Assembly: GCF_000801105.2 (NCBI RefSeq)
Contig: NC_079515.1
Location: forward strand, 8,494,001-8,558,000
Direction: 5' to 3'
Length of the DNA: 64,000 bases
Source: Raphanus sativus
Lineage: Eukaryota; Streptophyta; Magnoliopsida; Brassicales; Brassicaceae
Shown in pieces: positions 44,101-57,044 of this stretch (positions are counted from its first letter, which is position 1; each line of letters begins with the position of its first letter). A program made the translations under genes and the position numbers. Under the pieces are notes generated by a model that did not search any database, was not told the DNA's origin, and was given only the letters and a program-made list of their open reading frames with translations.

Positions 44101-45905
44101 ATGTCCAGCTTTAAACCGAGCAAGTGGTGAACCAGCCTTGAAGCCCAACCAAATCCCTGCTCCTTGAACTTGATGAAAACTCCCAATCTCGACTCCTTGA
44201 GCTCTTCAAATTCAGCATCAGTGAGAGCTTCCCTAAGAGCAGTATGCAACTTCGTGTTATCCGTATGATACGAAATGCTATTGTGGGGTTCTGGCTCTTC
44301 CCCTAATGTGTATAACCTACGGGGGAGTTCTGGAATATCCATCCTTTTTGTCTGCAAAATAATCAAAGACAACAATAGAAGTCAGAACACAAGCTAAATC
44401 AATCACGCCTTAATTGTTACTCCAGACGACTTAGTAGACGACTTAAATATAAGTCGTCTAGAAAGTCGTCCAACTGGACGACTTAGTTGACGACTTATAT
44501 TTAAGTCGTCTGGAAAGTCTTCCAAATGGACGTACTAAGTCGTCCAGGTTGAAGACTTTCCAGACGACTTACTTACAAGTCTTCCAGTAGAAAAATTTCA
44601 AGCGGACCTGATTAGTCGCAGAAGGAGTTCGAGTACTCGTCATTGTGGTTATAGATCTGAAAAAATAAACGTGAAACGGTGAGAATGAGTAAATTGAAAG
44701 AGACAACGTTTTATGTTCATCTTTTCCACGAGTTTGATGACTTACCGGCGTTAGGGTTTACAGAGAAACGGCGCTACGGTTTACAGAGAAGAAGCGGCGG
44801 CGCTAGGGTTTAGAAGAAGCGGCGGCGCTAGGGTTTAGAAGAAACGGCGGTGCTAGCTAGTGTTTAGAGTAAGCGGCGGTGAGAACGTTGGTGAGCACGG
44901 TGGCGAGGGCGACGGTTTGTTCGGAAATAGTGGAAGCGGGGGCGCTAGGGTTTAGAGGAATCGGCGGCGCTAGGGTTAGAAGAAGCTGCGGCGACAACGG
45001 TGAGAATGAAGTGAGATAGATAGCCGACGTTGAGAACGATGGTTGTTCGGAAATAGTGGGAATTCGAATCGCCTTTGATATCGCCGGTGAGAGAGAACTG
45101 TTAGGGTTTCTGTTCGCGGAAAATGAAAAAAAAAAAAAAAATCACCTTATATATTGGGTAAATAATCCGGTTAGCTTTAAAAGTACATTGGTAAACTTTA
45201 AGGTTTGGTCCGGTTTAGACGACTTATTCTGGCTGATAATGTACATCAGACGACCTAATATTTAGTCGTCTGGGAACAGAAGACTAAATATTAAGTCGTC
45301 CAATACCCTAAAATGAACCCCTAAACTAAAATGACTAAATTAACTTACTAACCACGTTATAAAATCAAATTATACTTCAATAGTGTTTACTATACACAGA
45401 AACGAACACGCCTAGGTAATTTTAAAAATTTTCAAAAACGGTTTTAATGCTTTCCAAAATCTAACCCTAAGAACACATACAATACTACAACATATGTTGA
45501 TGAAACATAAACTAAAGAATATCATGACTCACTACTTTCACTCATCTGGGCTGAAAACAATTGAAATTTGTTATATATTAATTTATATCTCTTAAGACAT
45601 ATGTTAATTACATAATTCCAATTTTTCACTTATCAAAATATTTTTTACAAAATTTTTAAATTATGTTTAAGAATAACTGTCCAGACGACTTAACTTAAAG
45701 TCGTCTGGACGACTTATTTTCAAGTCGTCTGTTTACAGACGACTTGCGAGGGGTAGAAACGTAAAAAAAAATCCGTTTTTTTGTTTGTTCACAAGGAGAT
45801 AGTTGTAATTTCAATAGCCTTTTAAGTTACTTTTGCCTTTGACCCAAGTTGGGGTACTCTTTTGGGTTTGACTCCAAGTTTTGAGTCACAATTGGTAATT
45901 CTCCC
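41134..45905. repeat. Second copy of 36251-41033, probably a false duplication
   Basis: The offset is 4883 bp at the start and 4872 bp from about 43.4 kb on. The first 2.2 kb differ from copy 1 by many scattered one- or two-base indels, for example ccaccaag to ccacaag and ccttcttctcc to cctcttctcc. The rest is essentially identical apart from homopolymer changes. It ends at the MULE terminus, followed by the 9-bp duplication. Confidence 0.93.
41400..44643 (-). pseudogene. Partial second copy of the DUF1985-Ulp1 gene
   Basis: Exons 1 and 2 (44643-44608 and 44351-43503) are identical to copy 1. Exons 3-5 (about 43058 to 41400) carry numerous frameshifting indels. The final exon with the Ulp1 domain is absent because the copy starts in intron 5. 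If the duplication is an assembly artefact, this gene does not exist as a separate locus. Confidence 0.85.
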
Positions 45906-45967
45906 TAGAATTATTCTATTTTTATATAAATTATAGAAGAAAATATAGTGTGCCATTGGTGATGCTT
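45906..45967. mobile_element. Tourist-like MITE, right part
   Basis: Continues the MITE interrupted at 30980. It includes the right copy of the MULE duplication (tagaattat, 45906-45914). It ends ccattggtgatgctt before TTA (45968-45970). Its inverse matches the left arm at 30724 onward. Confidence 0.88.
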
Positions 45968-45970
45968 TTA

Positions 45971-46507
45971 GCGTGACCTTCAAAAGAATGTTTGTACCTT
46001 TCTATTAAAATCTAGGATACATAAAAAGAATCCCCATCTTGTTAATTATTTCTTGGGTGACTACCGTGACTTAATCGTTGAAAAATGAAATTTATATTTT
46101 TATTGAAACCATTTTTTTAAAAATGATAGAAACATCTGGATAGATAATAATACTCTTTATATCTTGCACTTTAATTTGGCTGTTCTTTCTTTGAGAAAAG
46201 ACTTTAATTTGTTTGTTGATAATTCAATGGCCGAGATAACATGGTAGAGTTTGGATTTATTCATTTATACTTCTTTTTCTCAACGAAACAATCTGCTGAT
46301 CAAAATGCAAGTAAACTTACATTGCCATATGGAAAATATAAACAGAGCAGATTTTATTATCATCATTATGTACCAAACTTTGTAACAAACTTTCTCCATG
46401 AGGATTATGTTTCTGATCGTAGTGATTAACAAAATAAGAAGTGTTATAGAAAAAAAAAAACAGAGCAGATTTTATATCGAAAACTAAAGTTTGGAAAACA
46501 TATATTT
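45971..46507. other. Intergenic sequence
   Basis: No gene or clear element is seen. A 62-codon open frame at 46241-46429 has no recognisable domain. Confidence 0.5.
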
Positions 46508-47045
46508 AGTAAAAACTCTATAAACTAATATTCGATACTTAATAAACACTATAAATTAATTAATTTTTGTTTCTACCAGTTCGAAATTTGCCACAAAACA
46601 ATAAAATTAGAAGATAATAATTTTTCAAAAATTATATATAAATATATGGTCTCATTAAAATTATAAATTAATTATATGTATATACATTTTATGTAAGTAA
46701 AAATCAACTATTATATGTTAGTTTTATATTCACAAGGGAATTATCATTATATTGTCTTAACATTTAATATATTTTAATAAAACTTAGTATAATTATATCT
46801 AAAAACACATTTAAATTCTATGAAACATATTTTATATACATCAAATAATATAATAAAACTAATGAAAAGGTGGAAATTCAAAATGTTAATTAATGTCTAC
46901 ACATTAAAATCAAATATTTTCTTACTTTAAGAAAAATATATCTTAAAATAGAAAATATCTAAAAATGAAACTTTGTAAATTAGTAACTCTATAAATTAAT
47001 AAAATATCAAAATTCCAACATTATTAATTTATAGAGTTTTTAATA
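46508..47045. mobile_element. MITE-like element with 20-bp inverted ends
   Basis: The left end aaaaactctataaactaata and the right end tattaatttatagagttttt are inverted copies with one mismatch. The interior is AT-rich and non-coding. The right end abuts the Helitron-like block. I could not establish a target duplication, so borders are approximate. Confidence 0.55.
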
Positions 47046-47050
47046 TTGAA

Positions 47051-49105
47051 CTAGGTGATTCTCCCGTGCTCATGCACGGAAATAAATATTTACAAATAAA
47101 TAATTTATTTTGTTTGTTTATATGTTTTAAGTAATCTTTTATTTGTATGTATAAAAATTGTATTAAATATCTTTATGTTTTAAGTATGATATTTTGTATT
47201 ATTTCAACTTTTTTTTTTGAGTTGTATATAGACTCAAAATTAATGATGATTTGTCTCATTAGGTTAAATTATCGTATTAGTAGGTAATTCAGTTTATCTT
47301 CTTATATTTGTAAATATATTTCATATAATTTTGTATAATTTGATATATTTTATTTTATAAAAATAGAAAAAAGTAAATCAGATATTCATTAATAAACATA
47401 ACTTGTAAAATATTGAAAATTTATTCACGTAAATGAATATATGCAAAATAGATACGTCATAATAATTGGTTGATTGTTCATATTTTGATTGATTTCATTA
47501 CTTGGATTTGGTATATTGGGCTATATAATTTTTTAATCATAATGTTTTGGTTATAATTAGACTAAAATAAAAATATTTTGCTAATTAAATTTTTTTAGCT
47601 TACCTTAGGTTCATAAATATTTATGTATAATTTTATATATGTTTTTGATAAAATATATAAGTCTATATTTTGAAATTTGATAGATATTTTCTGTTTTTAT
47701 GTTTTTGGAAAAATATGAAGAAAAATACAAATAAATTTCGTTTATGTATAATCAATCTTTTATATTCTAGAAATATTATTATCTTATAGAAAAATGTCTA
47801 AATTATTTTATTAATATTATAAATTTTATTTTTCTTATCAAAAATTTTAATACAAATTTGATTTAACTGAACATTAAAATTAAGATAAAAACAATTTAGT
47901 TTATTTTGAATTATATTTAAGAATGTGCATGTATATATTTAAAATTATAATCTTAGGTAGATTTTTCTATCTATTTATTTTAATTAAATATATTAAATAA
48001 ATATGGAAAATTGCCTAATTGTCAAAAATTAAAATTAAAAAATATTTATAAAATCTGTAGATATATATATAAGAAACTAATGATTTTACGATTTAATTTG
48101 ATTTTATGATTTATTTCTTTTTATAATTTTATAAAATTAAGTATATATTTTTGAAATATTTTTAATTTAAATGATATTTCAAAATTTGAAATGCCATATT
48201 GAATATATTTATTTTAATGATGATTTATGAGTTTTTACCATATTTTTTAAAAGTCCAAAAATATAAATCGACAATAAATATAATATATGATTTTTCATGT
48301 CATACTAATCTTTAAATATAATTTTCCATGTCATATTAATCTTTAAAACATGTCATCAATTTTAGTAGCCATGTCACAATTATTAATCTAGGTGTTTTCC
48401 TGCACCATGTGTAGTGATGAATTTTTTTAAAGTTAAATTTTATATTTTAAAATATAATTTATTAATATTATATATTTTATTATTTTTACCAATAATTAAT
48501 ATAAATATCATTAATTAAGCATAAAACTAAGAGAAATATTTTTTTTTTTTAATTATATTTAAGAATATATATGTATATATATAAGGTTAAAATCTTAGAT
48601 AAAAAATTATTCATTTCATTTGGTTAAATGTATTAAATCAACTTGTACAAAATTACTAAAAATCATATAAAATTGTATAGTTATCAAAAAATTAAAACTA
48701 AATAATATTTACATAATTTGTAGATATCTAAAAGAAACTAATGATATTACGATTTTTTTTTTTAAATTCAGAAAATTCAAAAACTTTTAGATAATAAAAT
48801 TTTATAATTATAAAAGTAAAATTATATAATATTTCGAAATTCAAAATGTCATATTTGAATATATTTATTTTAGTGATAATTTATGAGTTATTACCATATT
48901 CTACAAAGTTTACCAAAATATAAATCAATATTAAATGTAATATATGTGTTATTGCTATATTCTACAAAGATTTCCAAAAATATATATATCATCATTAAAT
49001 GTAATTGTCCATGTCATATTTAACCATATGACATGTCATCAATCTTAATAGCTACGTCACAATTTTTTTTGTGAAAACGATTGTAGAGAAGACATGTGGC
49101 AAATC
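47051..49105 (-). mobile_element. Helitron-like block, minus strand
   Basis: On the minus strand a hairpin CCGTGC-atga-GCACGG (47064-47079) precedes CTAG and T (ACTAG at 47050-47054 on the plus strand). A second terminus, ctag at 48388-48391 with a CTGCAC..GTGTAG hairpin, lies inside. From about 47820 the sequence matches 28980-30290. It is non-coding and appears to be one Helitron-like unit inserted in or joined to another. Confidence 0.6.
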
Positions 49106-50349
49106 ACTTCGCAAATAATGTCTAGGGGATGTGTCTAAAAAAAATTAAAGATGGAGACGTATGTGTAATCCGAATCAAAGAACATTAAATTAAAATCAGT
49201 AACAGCAAAAAATTTTGAAACTTCAGTTAAGATCAAGAAGAAAAAAACGAGGGTATAGTCGTCATTTGAGACAAAGATTCAGTTGGTGGTAAAAACATTC
49301 AAAATTGTCGTAATAAAAAAAGGAAATAAAATAAAATAAAGGCTCAGGAAAATAAAACAGCAGTTTCCTTTTTTATTCTTGTGAAGCAGAGAAAAAGCAC
49401 TGCTGCCTGAATCTTCTTCACTCACTCGCAGCACTTTGCGATTTTATCTTCCAAAATTTCTCAGTAAATTGAAATCCTTCAAGCAAGTCTGACCAGTGTT
49501 ACTTGCCCTTTTTACTCTCATTGTCTGAAGTTCACTGAATCAGAACTCTCTTCTGTTTCTGAGATCTCTCTGTCTCTAAGAAAACTCAAATCTTCTCTGA
49601 GAATCTGAAGTTTTCTCCCCAGCATCTAACTTTTGTAAGGTACTTTGAAGATTTGAAGAGCCTTCCAGTTTTTTTATAATTGGTCTTAAATCGAACAAAT
49701 TTGAAAGTTTCTGCATTTTTTTTTTTGTGTGTATTCTCATTCTATGTATTCTGTTTTACTGGAGATAAAGTTTGTATCTTTATTCTGATTAGTTATGTTT
49801 AGTGAGTCTTTTGTATCTTCAAGATTTGAGTTAACTTAGTATTTTTTTTGTAAATCAGATTTGTTGAAAGTTTCTTTCTTGGTCCTAGTTATTTATTATC
49901 TTCAGCAAGAAAGCTTTGAACTGTCAACCCAAGAAGCCTTAGGTTTTTATTGAAAGAATGTGTGATTCTGGATTAATCTGAGTTTTTGAAATTTTCTTTC
50001 TTTCTTTAAGAATCTTCTTCTCAAGATTTTATAACGAAAGGTCAAATTTTGGTGAATGTATGCATGGGATTTTTGGATAAGACTCCAGCCTATCCAAGAG
50101 ATTGGCCTAAGAATTGATTGAGGAACTTGAAAACAGTGACTGAAGCTCGAAAGCAGTTTCGGTCTATGTCCTAGAGTATGGTCCCCGCCATTCTGTTAAT
50201 CAAACACTAGATAAGTCTTTTTGAGTGGGGTTCTTCTTCAAAAAAGCTTTGATTGAAACAATGAAATGGGATTGTCTTCTTTTTTCTTGAAATACTTTCA
50301 TTTGAGCTTATTAGCTTCTTTCTTTCTTTCTTTCTTTCTTGCAGCAACA
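49106..50349 (+). promoter_or_regulatory. ATM1 promoter and spliced 5' leader
   Basis: A CT-rich leader at about 49380-49637 ends at a donor (ttgtaag/gtactt). A leader intron of about 0.7 kb then ends in a long polypyrimidine tract (tttctttctttctttc) and ttgcag at 50344, six bases before the ATG. A leader intron is common in plant myosin and other constitutive genes. No coding gene is seen. Confidence 0.55.
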
Positions 50350-53300
50350 ATGTCCCAAAAGGTGTCTCCATCCATGCAGTCTCTTAAATCTTTACCGGCA
50401 GACTACAGATTTGATGGTGAAAATTCTATTGTTGGCCTGACCAATTCGAGTATTCCAAGAAAAGGCGGCTCAAGGAATGGTGTTAGTAGTCAAGCTGATA
50501 CTGCACCTGGGGATAGTGAGGATTCACCATATAGTAGGCATGGTGTTTCTGCTGAAGAGCAGTCTTTAACTGATGATGTGGAGCCTGGTGCTGCTCCTAT
50601 CCCCTTGCCTCAGAGTGATGAGCGCAGGTGGAGCGACACTAGTGCATATACTCGGAAGAAGGTGGGTTTCTAACTAAGCTGAGAACAAAACTTATATATA
50701 TATATATATATATATATATGGAATGAGATTTTGACAGTTTTTGACTTTAGATACTGCAATCTTGGGTTCAACTTCCAAATGGTAACTGGGAGCTTGGGAA
50801 GATACTGTCAACTTCAGAAGAGGAGTCTGTTGTTTCTTTGCCCGAGGGAAAAGTAAGTGGACTTTTGTATTCCTAAGATAGGAATGAGTTAATAATATTT
50901 CAAGTGTTTGATACTGCATTGATTTAACAGGTTATAAAAGTTATATCAGAGACTCTAGTACCTGCAAATCCTGATATTCTTGATGGAGTGGATGATCTGA
51001 TGCAACTAAGTTACTTAAATGAGCCATCAGTGTTGTATAATCTCAACTATAGGTACAACCACGACATGATATATGTAAGTCTTTCTCCTGAATCTGTTAC
51101 CATATATGTTTCCAGCATTTACTTTTTTTATCTCTAATTTTTTTCTTTTTATGGTGGTAGACAAAAGCAGGGCCAGTTTTGGTGGCTGTGAATCCTTTCA
51201 AGGAGGTTCCTTTATATGGAAATCGATTCATTGAAGCATACAGGAAGAAAACGAATGAAAGTCCTCATGTGTATGCTATTGCAGATACAGCAATTCGTGA
51301 GATGATACGCGGTGGGATCATGCTTCTTTGTTTGTTAGTTGTTGAACGTTAACGTTGCAATTCTTATGAGCTCAAAAAACATTTTAATTCTCACACCGTT
51401 TTATTTTTTCCTATCCAGATGAAGTTAACCAATCTATCATCATCAGGTTAGTAAAAGGTCCTCTTTTAAGCTCAGTTCTTGCACAATTTTCACGCCTATT
51501 AGATTCCATTTGGCATCAGTGACGCATTAGTTGTGACACGCTGGGACTAGTGGATTTGTTGAATGAAGTAGGTGCTTCTAGTTTGTGTATCTTTATCACA
51601 AGATTCTGTTTCTCATACAGCGGCGAGAGTGGAGCAGGGAAAACTGAGACAGCTAAGATAGCTATGCAATACTTGGCTGCTCTTGGAGGTGGAAGCGGGA
51701 TCGAGTATGAGATACTTAAGACTAATCCCATCTTGGAAGCATTTGGAAATGCAAAAACTTTGAGAAATGATAACTCTAGTCGTTTTGTAAGCCCTTCATC
51801 ATTGTGTTTTTTTGTACATTTTGATTCTCTAGTATGTCTGACAATACTGTTTATTATAATTTACAGGGGAAGCTGATAGAGATTCATTTTAGTGAAACCG
51901 GAAAGATATCGGGTGCTCAAGTTCAAACCTGTAAGTGTAAACCTTATAACCTCACTACTTCACGTTGTTTGTTCATTTTCCCCTACAAAGCTAACTTAAC
52001 TTCATTCTTTTTTGACTGTTCTTCAAATTTTGCAGTTTTACTAGAAAAGGTAGCTTCTTTTAGATGACTTTCCCTACTTCATATCTTTCCTTTTTGAAAT
52101 GGCTCATTGACATTTTTTTTTCTTTAATACCTTGACGCATTTTAACAGTCTAGAGTGGTCCAATGTGCTGAAGGGGAAAGGTCATACCATATATTTTACC
52201 AACTTTGTGCTGGGGCTTCACCTGCACTTAGAGGTATGGTTTGGAAAAACATGAACACTATAAGCAGTCTTATACATGATACTTTTAAAACCTTCTGATC
52301 TGATTGTTGATGGCCGTGATCAAGTCTATAAAATGTCTTATTATATGGGTTTAAGGATTAAATTTCGATGGACCTGGACTGTCTTTTTGTGCTTAATACA
52401 TCTTTGCTTGCATCTTTCATAAATAAAACTGTGACAACTATAAGTTGTTAATTGTCGTAACTGGTGGAAAATTATTTATGTCCTCATTTATACACAGAGA
52501 AGCTGAATTTGACAAGCGCACAAGATTATAAATACTTGGGACAGAGTAACTGCTATTCAATCAATGGAGTTGATGATGCTGAACGTTTTCATAGTGTTAA
52601 GGTAATTCTCTCTTTCACTAAGAGACTTTCTTATTCCTCTTCTCTACTCATATTTCAGACTTCTATTTTGTCTCTCTCTCGATTAATTTAAAAACTCTTG
52701 ATGTTACAGGAAGCTCTTGACATTGTTCATGTTAGTAAAGAAGATCAAGAAAGTGTGTTCGCAATGCTAGCTGCAGTATTATGGCTGGGGAATGTTTCCT
52801 TCACCGTTATTGACAATGAAAACCATGTTGAGCCTGTAGCAGATGAAAGTAAGCATGTTCACTCCACTTTATGTTTCTCTTTTCTTGTGTCTATGAACGT
52901 TGAATTTGCATTCACTACGACTTCTTATGATGTTGCCTTACTGATGTCTTTTATTTATATTCCTGATATTGCTACAAGCGTCATATTTTTTTGTTATCTT
53001 GTGTCTTAGTGTTGGAAGTATGAGAGCGTTTGTTGCTTAATTAGTATGTATCATCTCATCTGGCAGGAGACTTACCTACGTGATGTATTGCAATTTTCAG
53101 GTTTGTCGACTGTTGCTAAATTAATTGGGTGCAACATCAATGAGCTTAAGCTAAGTTTATCAAAACGTAACATGAGAGTTGGAAAAGATACCATTGTGCA
53201 GAAGCTAACACTACCGCAGGTGATTTATAACGAGAACTACTATCATTTTTGTGTATAATAAAAAATTGAAGTCGCATTTTTTGACATTTTCTCTCTGCTG

Positions 53301-56300
53301 ATTTGTTTTCAGGCCATTGATGCAAGAGATGCTTTAGCAAAATCGGTTTATTCGTGCCTGTTTGACTGGCTAGTCGAACAGATCAACAAGTCTCTTGCAG
53401 TGGGGAAGAGGCGAACTGGCAGATCCATCAGCATTCTTGATATATACGGTTTCGAATCATTTGATGTATGCTTCCTTTCTGTCCTTAAGAAAGTTACAGT
53501 TGCAATCTGACATCATTAGACCTTAAGTTGGCATTTACATCTTTAAATAATGACAACTATATTTGGTAAATGAATACTGATTGCTCCTAAGTATCTACGT
53601 GCGGTTATGTATGCATTTTTGTTTTCTGTGTCTTACTGATATGTAGAACAACTTTACACTTCTTGTGCAGAAAAATAGCTTTGAGCAGTTCTGTATAAAT
53701 TATGCAAATGAGAGATTGCAGCAACACTTTAACCGTCATCTATTCAAGCTAGAGCAAGAGGTAAAGTATCCCTTCCTACTAAAAATATAAAATCTCAGTT
53801 TTCTCCAGTAGAAGGTATTAATATTTCTTTCTATTGTTTCAGGAATATATCCAGGATGGTATTGACTGGACAAGGGTTGATTTTGAGGACAACCAAGATT
53901 GTCTTAGTCTCTTTGAAAAGGTAAGAAGCTCAGGAAGCTAGATGGACACCTTAATAATATATAACAGAGTTCAACTTTTAATACACTAGAAAACCATAGT
54001 TTAATTGGTTGAAATGCTTACAGCAACCTATGTCTCAATGTGTGTGCAGAAACCATTGGGGCTACTTTCTCTTTTGGACGAGGAATCAACATTTCCGAAT
54101 GGCACAGATTTGACACTTGCAAACAAGCTAAAACAGCATCTACACTCTAATTCATGTTTCAGAGGAGATCGAGAGAAGCTTTTCACAGTTGTGCATTATG
54201 CAGGAGAGGTAATTTATTTATAGCTCTTGAAACCTCAGTGCAGGGCTTTCTAGAAAAAATAAAAAAAAAATCGATAGCAAGAATGAATCTAGTTGGATGC
54301 TTCTTGATTATCTTGTTTTGTTCCGAATCAGGTTACATATGACACGACAGGATTTCTAGAGAAGAACAGAGACTTGTTGCATTTGGACTCTATTCAACTT
54401 CTGTCCTCTTGTTCCTGCCACCTTCCTCAATCGTTTGCTTCTAGCATGCTGATCCAATCTGAAAAACCTGTAGTTGGTCCTTTGTACAAAGCAGGTGGTG
54501 CTGATTCCCAGCGGTTGAGTGTAGCTACTAAATTTAAGGTAGTTTGTTTTGGCCTCAAACACAAACCTAATGTTGCTTTAGCTTTGGTTACCTGCTTTAC
54601 TTTAAAGCTCATTACCTGCATTGATGTGATGTCAAGATTACCAGTTGTTGCCTCTCTCACTATGATATTTGATTATTAACTATCTACCTGGATCTTTTTT
54701 TGTCTAGGGTCAACTATTCCAATTGATGCAACGTTTAGGGAACACAACCCCACATTTCATTCGCTGCATCAAGCCAAACAACGTTCAGTCTCCAGGGGTG
54801 TATGAGCAAGGACTTGTCTTACAGCAGCTAAGATGTTGTGGGGTCCTAGAAGTGGTTCGGATTTCACGGTCTGGGTTTCCTACAAGAATGTCTCATCAGA
54901 AATTTGCCAGAAGGTGACAAACACCATTCATCATTTAGCAGTTATGCAAGGGACCTTAAAAGGCTTTTCTTGTAACCGCATTGTTTTGAAATGATCACGC
55001 TACAGGTATGGTTTCCTTCTGGTGGAGAACATTGCTGATAAAGATCCTCTAAGTGTCTCGGTTGCGATCCTCCATCAGTTTAATATCTTGCCGGAGATGT
55101 ACCAAGTTGGCTACACGAAGTTGTTTTTCAGAACCGGCCAGGTATAATAGCTAGTCGGCTTGATGTCATAGACTCTTTTAGAAGAGGCATCAATAAAAGT
55201 CTCGACTCTCATGTGCATTGCAGATTGGTGTTCTTGAAGATACAAGGAACCGTACACTGCATGGCATTTTACGTGTCCAAAGCTCTTTTAGAGGATACCA
55301 AGCACGTTGTCACCTAAAGAAGATTAAAATGGGAATTTCTATTCTCCAGTCATGTATGACTCTCTTGTCTCAAGTGCCTTTTTGCATCTTAATCTCATTG
55401 TAATGGATAAAACTTGAGCTTAACATGAGATATGGCCTTTTGTCCCACCTCTTTTTCAACAGTTATTCGTGGTGAGAATGTAAGAAAAGAGTTTGCTGAG
55501 CTGCGAAGGAAGCACAGGGCTGCTGCTACTATACAAAGCCAAGTTAAAAGCAAGATTGCTAGGAAACAGTTCAAGAGTATAGCCGATGCGTCGGTTTTGA
55601 TACAGTCAGGTAAAAAGGGTTTGTTGTTGTGTCTTCTCATGAAGGGCAGACAATCTCAAGCTGATTTTTCGTCTTTAGACACTGAGTTACTGTAATATAT
55701 TCTTGCAGCAATTCGTGGTTGGTTGGTTAGAAAATGCTCAGGAGATCTTAGATGGCTAAAATCTGTAGGCACTAAGGTACTACTAATAAGACTATATTCA
55801 CATTCATATCCTCTCAACAGTATCTATTTGTTTTAGTTAATCTATTTTTGCTTTGGGAACTAATCAACTGCGCAGCCAAACGAGTCAGGCGAGGTGCTAG
55901 TTAAAGCATCTGTACTCTCCGACCTTCAACGCAGGGTGCTTAAATCTGAAGCTGCTCTGCGTGAGAAAGAAGAAGAGAACGACATTCTTCAACAGAGGCT
56001 TCAACAGTACGAGAACAGGTGGTCAGAGTACGAGACAAAGATGAAATCGATGGAAGAAATCTGGCAGAAGCAGATGCGTTCATTGCAGTCAAGTCTCTCC
56101 ATAGCAAAGAAAAGCCTAGCGGTTGAGGACTCGGCTAGAAACTCTGATGCATCGGTCAATGCAAGCGACGCAACGGATTGGGATTCGAGCAGTAATCAGT
56201 TCAAGAGCCAGACGAGCAACGGAGGAAGGACGAGACAACAACAACAGCAACAGCCTATGAGTGCAGGTCTTAGTGTGATTGGACGGTTGGCGGAGGAGTT

Positions 56301-56559
56301 CGAACAGAGAGCTCAAGTGTTTGGTGATGATGCGAAGTTCTTGGTTGAAGTGAAGTCTGGACAGGTGGAAGCAAACTTGAACCCGGAGAGAGAGCTGAGG
56401 AGGTTGAAACAGATGTTTGAGACGTGGAAGAAGGATTATGGAGGGAGGTTGAGGGAAACGAAGATGATACTGAGCAAGCTTGGGAGTGAAGAGAGTAGTG
56501 GGTCGATGGAGAAGGTGAAGAGGAAGTGGTGGGGAAGGAGGAATAGCACTAGGTATTGA
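50350..56559 (+). CDS. ATM1: Class VIII myosin (ATM1)
   Basis: Twenty-three coding exons join in frame to 1161 aa: 50350-50661, 50751-50852, 50931-51074, 51161-51311, 51419-51446, 51621-51786, 51867-51930, 52036-52049, 52149-52233, 52498-52601, 52710-52848, 53101-53219, 53313-53465, 53671-53760, 53843-53920, 54050-54208, 54332-54538, 54708-54913, 55006-55141, 55224-55353, 55463-55609, 55709-55776, 55876-56559. Arabidopsis ATM1 is, as I recall, 1166 aa. The motor has the P-loop GESGAGKT at about 247-254, switch I NDNSSRF ending at 301 and switch II DIYGFES at about 520. A neck with three to four IQ motifs ([34 protein letters not shown]) binds calmodulin-like light chains. A short coiled coil ([19 protein letters not shown]) and a basic tail ending RRNSTRY follow. 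Class VIII myosins act at plasmodesmata, the new cell plate and endosomes. Exon 8 is only 14 bp. Confidence 0.96.
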
Positions 56560-57044
56560 TTGATATGTGATGGAAGTGAAGACTTATTATTCTTACAGGC
56601 AAACTCTGGTCGTTTGCTGTTTACGGATTTGGCGGTTTTCTGGTAATGAAAGTAGTTAATGACATTTGCTATTCAATGTGAAGGATCGTACGAATGATAA
56701 CTTAAGTTTGTAAATTATTTTGTAGTTTTACTATAATATCTAAAGCTAAGTTTGTGATCTTTTTGTTGCTTAAGCAATGGGTAATAGAACTGCTTGATGC
56801 CTTGATTGCACACTTGATTATTATTCTGTTAAGTATATTATATATTTTGATATGTCAATTGGTGGCAGTTAGTTCCCAATTGAACCAGCAGAAATTAACA
56901 AAGCAGAAACTCACGATGCCAATAAAATGATTTTATATAGAAACAGAAAGAAAAGAAATTACAGTAATAAAGATAAACTACTTAAACTGAAATAATTAAA
57001 CAAAGGAAGATTAAAAACACAACTAAAACCGACGAAGATACATG
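56560..57044. other. Convergent 3' regions of ATM1 and the membrane-protein gene
   Basis: About 485 bp between the ATM1 stop and the stop of the minus-strand 190-aa frame. It presumably holds both 3' UTRs. Nothing else is seen. Confidence 0.55.

Larger units (their letters stand above)
30981..45905. mobile_element. Autonomous-type MULE with transposase and DUF1985-Ulp1 gene
   Basis: The element is bounded by the 9-bp duplication tagaattat. The ends start ggg and share gtgactcaaaactt in inverted orientation (about 30996-31009 and 45876-45890), with only patchy similarity beyond, so the inverted repeats are weak, as in VANDAL-type non-TIR MULEs. It carries a MURA-type transposase (+, 32410-34833) and a convergent DUF1985-Ulp1 protease-like gene (-, 35468-39771). 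Non-coding parts are filled with a 22-bp palindromic motif. Positions 41134-45905 repeat 36251-41033 around a 100-N gap. If that is an assembly error, the real element is about 10.05 kb (30981-41033). The combination of transposase plus Ulp1-like gene matches Kaonashi (KI-MULE)-type elements described in plants. Confidence 0.92.

Noticed and set aside
50266..50349. Upstream in-frame ATG extending ATM1 by 28 residues
   Set aside because: The extension crosses a polypyrimidine tract and splice acceptor. The ATM1 protein I recall starts at the MSQKV methionine.
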